Shown: positions 45,438 through 56,783, numbered from the stretch's first letter. The stretch: DNA of 64,000 bases from Bradyrhizobium sp. AZCC 2262 (GCF_036924535.1 NZ_JAZHRT010000001.1:2046001-2110000), one strand, 5' to 3'. Notes: generated by a model from the sequence alone, not told the origin. A program made the numbers and translations.

Positions 45438-46073
45438 CTACTTGGTGCCGAACATTCTGTCTCCGGCATCGCCCAAGCCGGGTACGATATAGCCGTGATC
45501 ATTCAGTCTCTCGTCGATAGCAGCGGTCCAGATCGGGACGTCGGGACACTCACTCTGAAATCGGGCAATTCCTTCGGGGGCAGCGAGCAAGCAGACGAAC
45601 CGAATGTCTCGGGCACCTCGCGATTTGAGCAGGCTGACCGCGGCGCAAGCTGAATTTCCTGTCGCAAGCATTGGATCCAATAGGATCACGATGCGATCCG
45701 ACAGGTCCTGTGGCGCCTTGAAGAAGTATTCAACGGCTTGAAGCGTTTTCGGATCCCGGTAGAGGCCGATATGCGCGATGCGCGCTGACGGAATGAGCGC
45801 GAGCATGCCGTCGAGAAACCCGACGCCCGCCCGCAATATCGGAGCGAGTGTTAGTTTCTTGCCCGCGATTTTCGGCGCCTTCATCGGAGCGAGCGGCGTA
45901 TCGATGTCGACCATTTCCAAAAGCAAGTCCCGGGTGACCTCATAGCAGAGGAGCATGCCTATCTCGTTCAGAAGCTCGCGAAAGCCCTTGGTCGAGCGAC
46001 CCTTGTCGCGCATCAGCGAGAGCTTGTGCTGGACCAAGGGATGGTTGACGAGGTTTACGGTTTTGGCAGTCAT
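45438..46073 (-). CDS. upp: Uracil phosphoribosyltransferase
   Basis: The 211-aa enzyme makes UMP from uracil and PRPP. It has the PRPP loop [12 protein letters not shown] near residue 130, the N-terminal [13 protein letters not shown] and the uracil-binding C-terminal [16 protein letters not shown]. Length is standard. It is 35 bases after the BMP ATPase gene on the same strand, so it probably ends the BMP-biuret operon. It links that importer to pyrimidine salvage. Confidence 0.95.
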   Translation of the reverse strand: MTAKTVNLVNHPLVQHKLSLMRDKGRSTKGFRELLNEIGMLLCYEVTRDLLLEMVDIDTPLAPMKAPKIAGKKLTLAPILRAGVGFLDGMLALIPSARIAHIGLYRDPKTLQAVEYFFKAPQDLSDRIVILLDPMLATGNSACAAVSLLKSRGARDIRFVCLLAAPEGIARFQSECPDVPIWTAAIDERLNDHGYIVPGLGDAGDRMFGTK

Positions 46074-46108
46074 AAGATCGCTTTATAATTGACCATCGGC
46101 ACTGACCG

Positions 46109-47637
<1,529 letters not shown>

Positions 47638-47641
<4 letters not shown>

Positions 47642-48321
47642 GAGAGCGCTCCGATCAACGCCGTCGAGGTCGCAACCGCGCCGAACACGCCGCCCTGCAT
47701 CTTGATCATTTTCAGCGCGTGGTCGTGGTTGCTCTTGTCGGTTGCGGCACAGCAATCCTCGATGAGGACGCATTCGAAGCCGCGATCGTTGGCTTCCCGC
47801 ATCGTGGTATGGACGCAGACGTCGGTGGTGATACCGGTCAGCACGATGTTCTCGATGCCGCGCAGCCGCAGCATCAGCTCGAGGTCGGTGGCGCAGAACG
47901 AGCCCTTGCCGGGCTTGTCGATGATGGGCTCACCGGGGAGCGGCGCCAGATCCGGAATGATCTCCCAGCCGGGTTCGCCGCGCACCAGCACGCGGCCGCA
48001 CGGGCCGGGGTCACCGATGCCGGCGCCGATCTGCCGCGAGCGCCATTGCTTGTTGGCGGGCAGGTCGGTGAGGTCGGGGCGATGACCCTCGCGGGTGTGG
48101 ATGATGTGAAAGCCTTGCGCGCGCATCGCCGCGAGCAGCTTCTTGATCGGCTCGATCGGGGCGCGGGTCAGCGAAAGGTCATAGCCCATCTTGTCGACAT
48201 ATCCGCCGACACCGCAGAAATCGGTCTGCATGTCGATGATGATCAGCGCGGTGTTTTCCGGACGCAGGTCGCCATTATAGGGCCACGCATAGGGTTCGGA
48301 TGAGATATAGCGCTCGGGCAT
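47638..48321 (-). CDS. biuH: Biuret amidohydrolase (isochorismatase-like cysteine hydrolase)
   Basis: The 227-aa enzyme carries the cysteine-hydrolase triad Asp30 (IIIDMQTDF), Lys136 (DKPGKGSF) and Cys169 (TTDVCV), with the cis-peptide region TGITTD. From memory it is very close to the characterised Rhizobium biuret hydrolase, including YAWPYNG and [12 protein letters not shown]. It cleaves biuret to allophanate and ammonia. The gene lies between permease and ATPase genes of a BMP importer, with a 4-base overlap to the ATPase. A ureidoacrylate hydrolase-type activity is the alternative. Confidence 0.85.
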
Positions 48322-48334
48322 GGCTCGCTCTCGC

Positions 48335-49261
48335 TTAGCGGGTGATGGACAGTTCGGCCGGCGCGCCGGTCAGCGTGCGTTTCGGCGAACAGGTGATGAT
48401 CATGATCGCCAGCGTCAGGATGTAGGGCGCGGCGTTGAACAGATGATAGCCGGAGGTGACGCCGACCGATTGCAACGCGGGTCCAAGGGCTGCGGCACCG
48501 CCAAAGGCCAATGATGCCCACAGGCACAGCATCGGGTCCCAGCGCGCGAAGATCACCAGCGCTACCGCCGTGATGCCCTGACCGCTGGAGAGACCCTCGT
48601 TCCAGCTGCCGGGATAGAACAGCGACAGGAACGAACCGCCGATGCCGGCGAGAAACCCGCCGATCATGGTCGCGCGCAGGCGGATCCAGAGCACGGAATA
48701 GCCCATCGCCCGCGCCGCATCCGAACTTTCGCCGGCGGTGCGGATCAAGAGACCCCAGCGCGTGGTCTTGAACGCCCAGAACAATATTGGCGCGATGGCG
48801 ACGCCAATCAGGAACAGCACGTTGATCCGCAACGCCGCGCGGACCTGGGGAATATCGCTCCACCAGCCGAAATCGATCGCCGGCAATCGTGGCGCGGTCG
48901 GCTCGATCAGCGGCTTGCCGAGATAGAACGCCAGACCTGTTCCAAACAGCATCAGCGCGATGCCGACGGCGATGTCGTTGACCCGCGGCAGCGAACAAAT
49001 ACCGGCATGCAATGCGCCGAACAGCGCGCCGGTGATCCCCGCAGCAAGTACGCCGAGCCAGGGAGAACCGGAGAGATAGGAGATGCCATAGGCGCTCATC
49101 GCACCCATCACCAGCGTGCCTTCAAGACCGAGATTGATGCGGCCGGAGCGTTCGGTGATGCATTCACCAAGACTCACGAACAGAAACGGCGTGGAGACGC
49201 GGATGGCGCCGCCGAATACGGCGAGTGGAACGGTCCAGAGCCCGATCGATCCATCCGCCAT
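48335..49261 (-). CDS. BMP-type ABC transporter permease (second)
   Basis: The 308-aa membrane protein contains [18 protein letters not shown] near residue 37 and about eight to ten hydrophobic segments. It starts 1 base after the first permease gene and is followed by the biuret hydrolase after 13 bases. It is a paralogue of the permease at 33839. Confidence 0.9.
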   Translation of the reverse strand: MADGSIGLWTVPLAVFGGAIRVSTPFLFVSLGECITERSGRINLGLEGTLVMGAMSAYGISYLSGSPWLGVLAAGITGALFGALHAGICSLPRVNDIAVGIALMLFGTGLAFYLGKPLIEPTAPRLPAIDFGWWSDIPQVRAALRINVLFLIGVAIAPILFWAFKTTRWGLLIRTAGESSDAARAMGYSVLWIRLRATMIGGFLAGIGGSFLSLFYPGSWNEGLSSGQGITAVALVIFARWDPMLCLWASLAFGGAAALGPALQSVGVTSGYHLFNAAPYILTLAIMIITCSPKRTLTGAPAELSITR

Positions 49262-49262
49262 G

Positions 49263-50372
49263 TCAGGATTTTCCTTTCAGGAAGCCGATCCGGCCGTACA
49301 GCGCGTCGCTGGCGAGCACGAACACGAAGATGATGCCCTGCAGCACCAGCACGGAGGCATCGGGCAGGCCGAGCCGGCGCTGCAGCAGGCCGCCGCTGGC
49401 GCTGATGCCGCCGAGCAGGATCGCGACGGGAATGACGGCCAGCGGATTGTGCCGCGCCAGGAAGGCGACGAGGATGCCGGTAAAACCATAGCCGGCCGCG
49501 AGATTGGCGTTGGTACGGCCCTGCACGGCGGCGACTTCGATCATGCCGGCCAGGCCCGCAGCGCCACCTGCGAGAAAGCAGATCGTCAGGATCAATTTGC
49601 TGACGCCGAGGCCTACGATTTTCGCGGCGCGGATGTTGCCGCCGGCTACGCGCGCGGCGAAGCCGAACACGGTGTGATAGATCAGGATGTAGGACGCAAG
49701 CGCCGCGACCAGGCCGAACACCAGCCCCCAATGCACGTCAGTGCCGGGAATGCTGCCGATCATGTTGGCCGCGCCGATTTCGCGGGTCGACGGTTTGTTG
49801 AGGCTGGCGGGATCGCGCATCAAGCCCTCGACCAGATGATTGAGGATCGCAAGGCCAATATAGACCAGCAGCAAGCTCGAGATCGTTTCGTTGACGCCGC
49901 GATATTGCCGGAGCGCCCCCGATAGTGTGATCCAGAGACCGCCACCGATCACGCCGGCGCAGACCATCGCCGCCTGCACGATCAGCGGCGGTGCCCACGG
50001 CATCGCCAGCGCCACAGAAGTCGCCGACAGCGCGCCGATCAGCAGCGCGCCTTCGCCACCGATGATCACCATGCCGAGTTGCGCCGGCAAGGCCGTACAC
50101 AGCGCCGTCAAGATCAGAGGTGCCGCGCGTGTCAACGTGTTCTGCCAGGAGAACCAGGTCCCGAACGCGCCCTGGTACATGTAAAAATAAAGATCGAGCG
50201 GGTTCTTGCCGAACAGTGCCACGAATATGCCGAACACCGCGAGGGCGCCGACCAGCGCCGCGCCTGGTATCAGGATGTATTCGATGGTCGCACCGTAGCG
50301 TTGGAGGAAGCCGGCATCGGCGGCCGGAGCAACTCCGACCGCCTCCACCGGATCCGCCGCGTCAGTGGTCAC
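49263..50372 (-). CDS. BMP-type ABC transporter permease (first)
   Basis: The 369-aa membrane protein has MVIIGGEGALLIGA near residue 100 and about ten hydrophobic segments, matching the first permease of the other BMP operon. It overlaps the binding-protein gene by 4 bases. Confidence 0.9.
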   Translation of the reverse strand: MTTDAADPVEAVGVAPAADAGFLQRYGATIEYILIPGAALVGALAVFGIFVALFGKNPLDLYFYMYQGAFGTWFSWQNTLTRAAPLILTALCTALPAQLGMVIIGGEGALLIGALSATSVALAMPWAPPLIVQAAMVCAGVIGGGLWITLSGALRQYRGVNETISSLLLVYIGLAILNHLVEGLMRDPASLNKPSTREIGAANMIGSIPGTDVHWGLVFGLVAALASYILIYHTVFGFAARVAGGNIRAAKIVGLGVSKLILTICFLAGGAAGLAGMIEVAAVQGRTNANLAAGYGFTGILVAFLARHNPLAVIPVAILLGGISASGGLLQRRLGLPDASVLVLQGIIFVFVLASDALYGRIGFLKGKS

Positions 50373-51481
50373 GAAGTCGCTCCAATCACGCCCTCGACCA
50401 GATAGTCCATCTTCTCGAGTTCAGGATCCTTCTGGCCGCGATCGGTGCCGGCGGTGATCACCGCCTTGCCCTTATTATCCATGATCGGGCCCTTGAAGAT
50501 GGTGTAGCCCTCTGCGGACAGGAACTTTGCCTTGACCTCGTCGGCGTGTTTGCGTGCTTCGGCCGAGACCGCCTCGCCATAGGGCGAGCATTTCACGATC
50601 TCTTCCTTCAGGCCGCCGCGATAGAAGTTCGGAATCGCTTCGCCAGCCGCGATCATCTTGACGAACTTCGGATAAAGCGCCTCCCAGTTCCACTCCGCGC
50701 CGGTGAGGTAAGCCTTCGGGGCGAGCGGCGACTGGTTGACGTGATAGCCGCAGACCATCGCGCCGCGGCGCGCGGCGTTCTCGACCATGGTCTTCGGGCC
50801 GTCGACATGACAGGTGAGAACATCGACGCCCTGGTCGATCAGGCTGTTGGTGGCTTCGGCTTCCTTGACCGGCATCGACCAGTCGCCGGTGAAGATCACT
50901 TGTGTCGTCGCCTTCGGGTTGGCGAGCCTGGCGCCCAGGGTGAAGGCGTTGATATTGCGCAGCACCTGCGGGATCGGCTTGGCCGCAACGAAGCCGAGTT
51001 TGCTGGTCTTGCTGGTGTAGCCGGCAACAATGCCTGAAATATATTGGGCTTCGTCGATATAGCCAAAATAGCTGCCGGCGTTCGTCGGATCCTTGTCGCT
51101 CCACAAGCCGCCGCAATGTTCGAAGCGCAGCTTCGAAAACTTCTTCGCCATCTTGATTACATGCGGGTTGTAGTATCCGAACGAGGTCGGGAACAGCAGT
51201 GACGCGCCGTCGAGATTGATCATCGACTCGATCGTCTTTTCGACGGCGTCGGTTTCCGGCACTTTCTCTTCTTCAACGACCTTGAGGCCGGGCATTTTCT
51301 TCAGGGCCGCGGCGCCCTGGGCATGAGCCTGGTTGTAGCCATAGTCGTCACGAGAACCGACATAGATGAAACCGATGGTGGCGTCGGCCGCTGCGGCGGA
51401 ACGTACGCCGAGGGCTGATCCGAGCGTCAGTGCGGCGCTTCCCTGCAGGATATGCCGCCGAGAAATCTTTCCAAAATCCAT
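50369..51481 (-). CDS. BMP-family ABC transporter substrate-binding protein (Tat-exported)
   Basis: The 370-aa protein has a twin-arginine signal (SRRHILQG at 7-14, then a hydrophobic stretch to AAAAD) and a BMP-type start TIGFIYVGSRDDYGY. It is first in the operon with two permeases, biuret hydrolase, ATPase and probably upp. The sigma-54-type promoter is 77 bases upstream. Tat export differs from the Sec-type paralogue at 32684. The ligand may be a pyrimidine, biuret or related ureide. Confidence 0.9.
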   Translation of the reverse strand: MDFGKISRRHILQGSAALTLGSALGVRSAAAADATIGFIYVGSRDDYGYNQAHAQGAAALKKMPGLKVVEEEKVPETDAVEKTIESMINLDGASLLFPTSFGYYNPHVIKMAKKFSKLRFEHCGGLWSDKDPTNAGSYFGYIDEAQYISGIVAGYTSKTSKLGFVAAKPIPQVLRNINAFTLGARLANPKATTQVIFTGDWSMPVKEAEATNSLIDQGVDVLTCHVDGPKTMVENAARRGAMVCGYHVNQSPLAPKAYLTGAEWNWEALYPKFVKMIAAGEAIPNFYRGGLKEEIVKCSPYGEAVSAEARKHADEVKAKFLSAEGYTIFKGPIMDNKGKAVITAGTDRGQKDPELEKMDYLVEGVIGATS

Positions 51482-51557
51482 GGATCGCTCCTTTGGCGGA
51501 CATGCCGCCGCTGAATTAGCGGCCGCGCCGATACGGCGAAGCTCGGAGTTCCATGTC

Positions 51558-51572
51558 GCAATCTTCGTGCCA
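51558..51572 (-). promoter_or_regulatory. Sigma-54 promoter for the BMP-biuret operon
   Basis: Minus-strand TGGCACGAAGATTGC matches the -24/-12 consensus at all fixed bases. It lies 77 bases before the binding-protein start. AT-rich DNA at about 51590-51720 upstream could hold activator sites. Confidence 0.75.
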
Positions 51573-51860
51573 GAGCCCTTCTCATGATCATATGCGTGTA
51601 ATATGTTGAATTATTTGATATATTTGAAATTACCGGCCTCGGTTGAAAACTTGTGCAGCGAGGGTGTTGCCTAATAAATAATCTACATTCTCGTATTGTA
51701 TGCAATGGAGTTAAGCAATTCCTAAGCCCGGGTTGGAGGAAAATCGGCGGCGGATCGCCCGCAACCTGGCATCGAAAACGATGCGGGGGCTAATCGTTTG
51801 AACGCCGGTGCCACGATCCTTCATTCACGCGAGTGGGCTCAGGCGGAAGGCGGGCCTGGG
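51573..51860. other. AT-rich gene-less region upstream of the BMP-biuret operon
   Basis: About 51590-51720 is clearly richer in A and T than its surroundings (runs such as TGAATTATTTGATATATTTG). It lies just behind the sigma-54-type site, where bent DNA and enhancer sites are expected. I found no clear NtrC palindrome and no gene. Confidence 0.45.
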
Positions 51861-52877
51861 TCACTCGGCTGCCTTGGCGCTCTTTGGTCCGAACAATCGC
51901 GTGGGCACTGGAAAGCCACACGATGTGCCGTCAGTCACCTTGACCTGGTCTTCCCACGGCAAGCGGAATGTGCCGGCCACCATGTCCTGCATGAAGGTAT
52001 AGGGGCAATCCATCGCGCCGCCCTTCACTGCAACGTAACCGCGGTGCCAGAGTTGATAGATGTTGTTTTCGACGCCCCAGTGAATCCGTGCTTCGCGCAC
52101 GAGATCAGGACGGACCTCGGCGGTGATGATCTCGTCGGCACGTCCTGTCGTGCCATGGGCAATGATGCTGCCGTCGAAATTCACGATCATACCTTCGCCC
52201 ATGGAATCGAATGAGCCATCCGATCCGCACATGCAGACATTGGCCGTGACCATCAGATTCTGAAAAGCATTGGCCTGATTGGTGAAGCGCCAGCTTTCGC
52301 GTATCGGCGCGGTGTAGCCGGCGGTGCGGATCATGATCTCCGCGCCCTTGTAAGCACACTCACGCGCCATCTCCGGGAACATGCCGTCACGACAGACGAT
52401 CAGCGCGATCTTGGCGCCCTTTGGGCCTTCGATCACGGGGATGCCGATGTCACCGGGCTCCCATGGCTCAACCGGAATCCACGGATGGAGCTTTCGATAG
52501 TACAGCTTGATCTCGCCGTGGTCGTCGATGATCAGGCCGGAATTATAGGGATTGCCACCCGGGTTGAACTCCATGATGGAGAAACAACCCCAGATCTTGT
52601 TGTCAATACAGGCCTTGCTGAATGCCGCCACTTCCGGGCCGTCGAGCCTGCACATGATTTCAGGATTGGTATCCATCGACAGGCCTTGCAGGGAATATTC
52701 CGGAAACACAACGAGGTCCATGGTGCCGAGGTTTCTCCGCGCCTTGCCGACCATGTAAACGATACGCTCGGTCTGACGCGCCAGGTCGGCCTTGGTCACC
52801 ACCACGGGCAACTGCAGCTGAACCAGTCCGATGACAATGCCTTCGGGCGATTTGTTGAGGCCGCCAAGTCCGTTCAT
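51861..52877 (-). CDS. amiF: Formamidase (nitrilase superfamily)
   Basis: The 338-aa cytoplasmic enzyme hydrolyses formamide to formate and ammonia. The nitrilase triad is Glu60 (VVFPEYSLQG), Lys129 (YRKLHPW) and Cys162 (IVCRDGMFPE), close to the positions known for Helicobacter AmiF, and the length is right. ATG 52877 follows the near-perfect ribosome site AAGGAGGG; the frame extends upstream without family similarity. A full-consensus sigma-54 promoter lies 83 bases upstream. Short-chain aliphatic amidase is the alternative. Confidence 0.9.
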   Translation of the reverse strand: MNGLGGLNKSPEGIVIGLVQLQLPVVVTKADLARQTERIVYMVGKARRNLGTMDLVVFPEYSLQGLSMDTNPEIMCRLDGPEVAAFSKACIDNKIWGCFSIMEFNPGGNPYNSGLIIDDHGEIKLYYRKLHPWIPVEPWEPGDIGIPVIEGPKGAKIALIVCRDGMFPEMARECAYKGAEIMIRTAGYTAPIRESWRFTNQANAFQNLMVTANVCMCGSDGSFDSMGEGMIVNFDGSIIAHGTTGRADEIITAEVRPDLVREARIHWGVENNIYQLWHRGYVAVKGGAMDCPYTFMQDMVAGTFRLPWEDQVKVTDGTSCGFPVPTRLFGPKSAKAAE

Positions 52878-53306
52878 GTATCCCTCCTTGCCATTCTTGG
52901 CCCGGATATCGTCGCGCGATAGGCCAAGCGCTTTTCCGGATTCGACAACGCTGGAGTTAGCAACAACCGTGCCAGCCATCCGCTCGCTGCGCAAATCGAA
53001 CGCAAAAAAATCGCTCGGCAAAAAGCCAAGATGCCCGTCACGAGAGCTGCGCACAGCGTGACTGGTTAAGCTCGAGCGGATAGGACTACTCCACCTCTTC
53101 ATGCGGTTATCCCGCCGCATCTACGCCTGCGGGCACAAGGAACCTGGTCAAGCAGGAGGTGTGCAGAGCTGCGGTTGGCTGGACCTAGCTCAAACTTCCC
53201 CATGATGGACTGGACCGAGAGTTCAAGTTTTTCAATTGGTTAGAAGGGGCGTGGGCACGATGTGCGCACCGGGAGATCAAAGAGAATATAGAGACGCCCC
53301 AACTTG
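52878..53306. other. Gene-less region upstream of formamidase
   Basis: Apart from the formamidase promoter it holds nothing I recognise. Reading frames that continue upstream from formamidase lack family character. Confidence 0.4.
52960..52974 (-). promoter_or_regulatory. Sigma-54 promoter for formamidase
   Basis: Minus-strand TGGCACGGTTGTTGC, followed by T, is a full -24/-12 consensus. It lies 83 bases before the formamidase start. Confidence 0.75.
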
Positions 53307-53459
53307 AGCAGGCTCATCAGCGTGTCCGATGTGATGAAGCGCGCGGGTCTCACGCATGGCGGCTTCTACGCCTATTTCGAATCGCGCGAAGCCGTGATGA
53401 TCGAAGCGTTCACCACGGCGATGCGGTGCTGCGAGCGGGTCCGCTTTATTGCGCAGTAA
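53307..53459 (+). pseudogene. TetR-family regulator remnant (HTH only)
   Basis: The frame encodes VSDVMKRAGLTHGGFYAYF and SREAVMIEAF, which is the recognition helix region of a TetR regulator, then stops at 53457. The N-terminal helix and the whole ligand domain are missing, and a stop at 53289 closes the frame upstream. Its end overlaps the 3' end of the convergent tctC-like gene by 14 bases. It is a decayed piece, perhaps of a former regulator of this cluster. Confidence 0.65.
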
Positions 53460-54417
53460 TGCCGGCATCCTTGATGATCCGACCCCATCGGTCGATTTCA
53501 CTCTTGAGGAGGGCTTCGAGCGCCGTTGGCGTCGCGCGTTCCTGCTCGACGGGAGCCATGCTGAGTTCGGCGAAGCGGTTGACCAAGGGAGGGTCCTTCA
53601 GCGCTTTTTGCAGGGCGTCGACGAGCGCGTCCACGATCGGCTTCGGCGTATCGCGTGGTGCGTACAGCCCGTACCAGGTCGTGACGTCAAACTTCGGCAC
53701 TCCGGCTTCCGCCGAAGTCGGCACGTTCGGCAAGGTCGGTACCCGTTTTTTGCTGGTGATGGCGTAACCCGGGATGGTGCCGGCCTGAATATAGGGCGTC
53801 GGCCCGGTGGCGGGATCGCAATAGACGTCGATGTGACCGGCGATGATATCGTTCAGTGCGGGGCCGCCACCCTTGTAGTAGATCGGCGTGAGCTTGGCTT
53901 CGATGGCGCTCATGAACATCAGCCCGCACAGATGCGACGCGGAGCCGAGGCCGACATTGCCATAAGTAACCTTGTCGCCCTGCGTGCGGACATGGGCGAC
54001 CAGTTCCTTCAGGTCCTTGGCTGGAAAGTTCGCCCGCGCCACCAGGATCATGGGCACGTCGGTGACGAGGCCAATGGGCGCAAAGTCGTCAACGGGGTCG
54101 AACGGCAGCTTCGCATAGAGCGCGGGTGCGGTCGCCTGGCCGACATGCATCAGCAGCAAGGTGTAGCCGTCGGGCGCGGCTTTGGCGACGCGATTGGTAC
54201 CGAGGGTGCCGCCGGCGCCGACGATGTTTTCTATGACGATCGCCTGCTTCAGCGTCGCACTCATCGATGTCCCGAGCAGGCGGGCAATTACGTCGCCTGG
54301 GCCGCCGGCCGAGAAGGGAACGACCATCGTGATCGGCCGGCTCGGGAATTCCTGGGCGAATGCCGGCAGTACGGGCGACAGCAACAGCATCAGAAAAACG
54401 CGCTTTACAAACTTCAT
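53446..54417 (-). CDS. Tripartite tricarboxylate transporter-type binding protein (TctC/Bug family)
   Basis: The 323-aa periplasmic protein has a Sec signal (about 1-21, ending AFA-QE) and the Bug start FPSRPITMVVPFSAGGPGD. Such proteins bind carboxylates, amides or aromatic acids. No TctA or TctB membrane gene is in the window, so it is an orphan. It lies 58 bases after the GntR gene on the same strand. Confidence 0.9.
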   Translation of the reverse strand: MKFVKRVFLMLLLSPVLPAFAQEFPSRPITMVVPFSAGGPGDVIARLLGTSMSATLKQAIVIENIVGAGGTLGTNRVAKAAPDGYTLLLMHVGQATAPALYAKLPFDPVDDFAPIGLVTDVPMILVARANFPAKDLKELVAHVRTQGDKVTYGNVGLGSASHLCGLMFMSAIEAKLTPIYYKGGGPALNDIIAGHIDVYCDPATGPTPYIQAGTIPGYAITSKKRVPTLPNVPTSAEAGVPKFDVTTWYGLYAPRDTPKPIVDALVDALQKALKDPPLVNRFAELSMAPVEQERATPTALEALLKSEIDRWGRIIKDAGITAQ

Positions 54418-54475
54418 GGCAAGTTCCTATCGACCTTATGGCCCTTTGAAACGGCTTGATCGAAATAACGTTGGG

Positions 54476-55192
54476 TCATTCATCCGCGGCCGCCTTTTCG
54501 TTCGACGCGGATGATTGCTCGATCATGCTGAGCGCGGCCACCGCCGCCGCCTTGATATGATCGACGCAGCATTGCTCGGCGAGATCAGGATCGCCGCTCT
54601 GAATTGCGCGCCAGATCGCGGTCACCTCGCGCAGGCTCTTGTTGATGCGCTTCGGCTGCGACATCGAGGTAATTCGCAACAGCGTGATCCGGTCGTGCAG
54701 CGGCCTGAGCATTCGTTCGATGAAGGCGTTCTGACAGCCGCCGATCAGCGCGGCGTAGAACTCCGTCTTGGCCTCAAGGGCCGTCATGAGGTCGCCATCG
54801 GCGAATGCGGCTTTCAATTTGACGAGTGCGTCACCGATCCGGCGAACGACGGCGGGATCGTGCAGGCGTGCACATTCGCGTCCGGCAAATCCCTCGAGAA
54901 CGGCGCGTGCTGCGTAGAGCTGCTTTGCCTCCTCGAGACTGATAGTGCTGACGACGGGACCGCGATGGGGGACCGTGTTGACCAGGCCGTCGGCCTCCAG
55001 CAGCCGAAGCGCCTCGCGGATCGACGGACGGCTCACGCCGGTCATCTCGCAAAGTTCGCGTTCGATCAGGCGCTGGCCTGGCTTCAGGGTCCCGGACATG
55101 ATCGCTTCACGCAGCTTTTGGGCGACCATCGACCGGACGGTCGGAACGTCCTCGATCCGGAGCGTGGATTGCAATTCACCGCGTTTGTCCAT
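54476..55192 (-). CDS. GntR-family regulator, FadR/FCD type, metal site degenerate
   Basis: The 238-aa protein has an N-terminal GntR winged helix (LIERELCEMTGVSRPSIREALRLL in two parts, about 40-65) and a C-terminal helical FCD domain. The usual metal ligands of FCD are mostly changed: the D-x-x-F-H site reads KTEFY and the E-H site reads EV, while the last DHI is kept. It may bind its effector without metal. It probably controls the minus-strand catabolic cluster around it. Confidence 0.88.
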   Translation of the reverse strand: MDKRGELQSTLRIEDVPTVRSMVAQKLREAIMSGTLKPGQRLIERELCEMTGVSRPSIREALRLLEADGLVNTVPHRGPVVSTISLEEAKQLYAARAVLEGFAGRECARLHDPAVVRRIGDALVKLKAAFADGDLMTALEAKTEFYAALIGGCQNAFIERMLRPLHDRITLLRITSMSQPKRINKSLREVTAIWRAIQSGDPDLAEQCCVDHIKAAAVAALSMIEQSSASNEKAAADE

Positions 55193-55220
55193 TGTCTACC
55201 GCCTTGGTATCGGCATTGGT

Positions 55221-55961
55221 TCAATAGCGATTTACGGGCAGAATCATCATCTCCGCAATCTGAACATGCGGCGGCTGGTCCAACGCAAAGACGATCGACC
55301 GGGCAATATCGGCCGGATCGAGCGCCATCTTGAACTGGTCGAAATAGTCCTTTTCCTTCTCCCGGTCGCCGCGATAGCGGGTGAGGATGATGTTGGTTCT
55401 GGTCAGGCCGGGCTGCATCTCGGTCACCCGGATCGCGGTTTCCGTAAGCTCTCCCCGGAGCGTTTCGGTAAACATGTGCACGCCCGCCTTGCTGGCGCTG
55501 TAGGCCGCCATATCAGGGACGATGCGTACGGCGTTGATCGAGCTGATATTGACGATGTGGCCTGCGTTACGTCTGACCATGTCGGGCAGAAGGCTACGGG
55601 TCACCCGCATCAGCCCGATCAGATTGGTCTGTATGATCCCGGACCAATCGTCCGCCGCGCCGGCATCGAAGCGCGTCCGGCCGCCGATGTCGTGACCGGC
55701 ATTGTTGACGAGGATGTCGATCGGCTTGAAGGCGTCGGGGATGAGGTCGGGCAGGCGGTCCACGGCCTTGGCGTCGGTAATATCGAGTTCGATCGGGAAC
55801 GTCTTGTCGCCCATTTCGGCGGCGAATTCACGAAGCGAAGCCGGATCGCGGTCGGCCAGCACGACCCGCCGTCCGCTTTCGACCAGCGCTTTCGTAATGG
55901 CACGGCCCATGCCACCGGCGGCGCCGGTCACGACGGCATTTCGGTTCGATGCTTCAGTCAT
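55221..55961 (-). CDS. Short-chain dehydrogenase/reductase
   Basis: The 246-aa SDR has the glycine motif TGAAGGMG, an Asp (ADRD) that favours NAD, NNAG, the catalytic Ser in ISSINA and YSASK. It should oxidise or reduce a hydroxy/keto group. It starts 33 bases after the frame-corrected end of the upstream SDR gene. It belongs to the cluster with the CMD-like protein and Liv importer; substrate unknown. Confidence 0.9.
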   Translation of the reverse strand: MTEASNRNAVVTGAAGGMGRAITKALVESGRRVVLADRDPASLREFAAEMGDKTFPIELDITDAKAVDRLPDLIPDAFKPIDILVNNAGHDIGGRTRFDAGAADDWSGIIQTNLIGLMRVTRSLLPDMVRRNAGHIVNISSINAVRIVPDMAAYSASKAGVHMFTETLRGELTETAIRVTEMQPGLTRTNIILTRYRGDREKEKDYFDQFKMALDPADIARSIVFALDQPPHVQIAEMMILPVNRY

Positions 55962-55994
55962 TGTGTATCTCCAGTGGTGGGCGGCCGATAACGC

Positions 55995-56766
55995 TCATGC
56001 GATGGACCAGCCCCCATCGATCGGCAGCGTTGCGCCCGTGATATCCTGCGCGGCCGCTGCACAGGAAGGCCGCCATCGCGCCGACGCCTTCCATGGCGAC
56101 AAATCGTCCGGTCGGCTGACGCGTCGCCAGATAGTCGCTTGTGGCCTCGTCGATGCTGCGATCTTCGCCGGCCGCGATCCCTGCGATTTTTCCCAGAATG
56201 GCCGGCGTCGGCAGCGTGCCCGGGCACAGCGCGTTGCAGGTAATTCCGCTCTTCGTGGTTTCGATTGCGACCGCACGGGTCATGCCGACGATGGCGGTCT
56301 TGGTGGTCACGTAATCGATGCGGTCCGCTACCGCGCGGGTCGAATAGATTGAGGCCATGTTGATGATGCGGCCCCAGCGTCGCTCTTTCATCGCGGGCAA
56401 TGCGAGACGGATCAGGTGGAACGGAGCCGACAGATTGACGGCGAGCGCTTCGTCCCATCGTTCCGGGGGGAAGTTTTCGACCGAAGAAAAATGCCGGACC
56501 ACCGCATTGTTCACCAATATGTCGACCGCACCGATGCGGCCGAGCAGGCCGGCCATCATGGCTTCTAGGGCGGCGCGCTGCGACAGGTCGGCCGCAACGC
56601 TGACCACCTCGATGCCGAATTGCGCGTGAAGACGATCTCGCGTCTGCACCGGTTCGTTCAGATCGTGCAGGACAATGTTGGCTCCCGCGCCGGCAAGGCT
56701 TTCGGCCACGGCCAGGCCCAGGCCCGCCGTTGCCCCGGTCACGAGAGCCCATTTGCCGTTCAACAT
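55995..56766 (-). CDS. Short-chain dehydrogenase/reductase with C-terminal frameshift
   Basis: Residues 1 to about 237 follow a normal SDR (TGATAGLG, NNAV, DYVTTK), closest to 3-hydroxybutyrate dehydrogenase-like members. After AMAAFLCS the open frame turns into unrelated residues and runs to 55954, overlapping the next gene. The expected ending (AAAQDITGATLPIDGGWSIA) is present in the next frame and stops at 55995. One extra base in the GCGGCCGCG stretch around 56049-56057 explains it. It is either a sequencing error, in which case the gene is intact, or a recent pseudogene. Confidence 0.8.
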
Positions 56767-56783
56767 CGCTTTGGGCTCCCCGG

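Noticed and set aside
51482..51860. Purine riboswitch in the AT-rich leader of the BMP-biuret operon
   Set aside because: I could not find the paired three-way junction core, and the AT-rich part lies upstream of the likely start site.
52878..53120. N-terminal extension of formamidase
   Set aside because: The strong ribosome site at 52877 and family length support the short form, and a sigma-54 promoter sits inside the extension.
53277..53501. Minus-strand small ORF opposite the TetR remnant
   Set aside because: The plus-strand frame gives a clear TetR helix-turn-helix, so the minus frame is its shadow.
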